Positions 41,842-41,860 of a stretch of 41,860 nucleotides of DNA are shown here, piece by piece. The notes under the pieces are model-generated. The model did no database searches. It had not been told where the DNA came from and saw only the letters and a program-made list of their open reading frames with translations. A program made the position numbers and the translations under genes. Source of the stretch: Cyanobacteria bacterium SBLK (GTDB lineage Bacteria; Cyanobacteriota; Cyanobacteriia; Cyanobacteriales; Spirulinaceae); NCBI GenBank assembly GCA_017746715.1, contig JAGHZQ010000022.1, positions 1 through 41,860 on the forward strand, written 5' to 3'. How positions within the stretch are numbered: the stretch's first letter is position 1; the number at the start of each line of letters is the position of its first letter.

Positions 41842-41860
41842 CAGTCGAGCAAATTATTAG

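Overview
The window is a chromosomal stretch of a cyanobacterium. The evidence is chlH and gun4 of chlorophyll synthesis, a Psb35-related photosystem II peptide, a cyanobacterial RNase P RNA, three Uma2 (DUF820) genes, a PEP-CTERM protein, cobH, and very frequent HIP1 octamers (GCGATCGC) plus heptamer and palindromic repeats. The exact genus cannot be read from the sequence. Housekeeping genes are interleaved with compact accessory blocks.

Layout. 1-3.5 kb: an NB-ARC/STAND ATPase running off the left edge, a small unknown gene, a retropepsin-like protease and a GRDP-like protein. 3.9-6.0 kb: the Psb35-related gene and a seven-bladed PEP-CTERM propeller protein. 6.0-7.2 kb: a gene-free stretch full of degenerate repeats. 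7.2-12.7 kb: a minus-strand toxin-antitoxin (TA) island with two Panacea fusion antitoxins, two HigA genes, two HI1420-like antidote modules, Phd-RelE, VapBC, a dead mazF and a vapB relic. Four copies of one intergenic repeat punctuate the island. 13.1-17.1 kb: chlH. 17.3-20.9 kb: an AT-rich AAA ATPase/subtilisin pair matching the IetAS anti-phage system. 21-27.4 kb: Uma2, a small membrane protein, icd, a NarL-type response regulator, rfaE2, gun4 and two more Uma2 genes. 27.8-30.0 kb: a DUF4157 (eCIS-type) toxin-like protein and a leader-only paralogue. 30.2-33.8 kb: an LpxB-like protein, rnpB, a decayed receiver/kinase remnant, a 2H phosphoesterase-like protein and cobH. 33.9-36.5 kb: 1-Cys peroxiredoxin and an exported repeat protein. 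36.7-38.6 kb: a ScaI-family restriction-modification system with a controller gene. 38.7-41.6 kb: a VOC protein, a purine permease and a GST, ending in a MITE-like element.

How the parts fit. ChlH is the porphyrin-binding subunit of Mg-chelatase, and Gun4 is its activator, so both sides of that regulation lie within about 12 kb. Conflict genes dominate the accessory part: TA modules, IetAS, restriction-modification, a STAND ATPase and a contractile-injection-type effector. The strongest leads are the repeat-punctuated TA island, in which the Panacea domain is fused once after an HI1420-like antidote and once before a MazE-like tail whose MazF partner is broken, and the DUF4157 protein whose C-terminus resembles a RelA/SpoT-type nucleotide synthetase.
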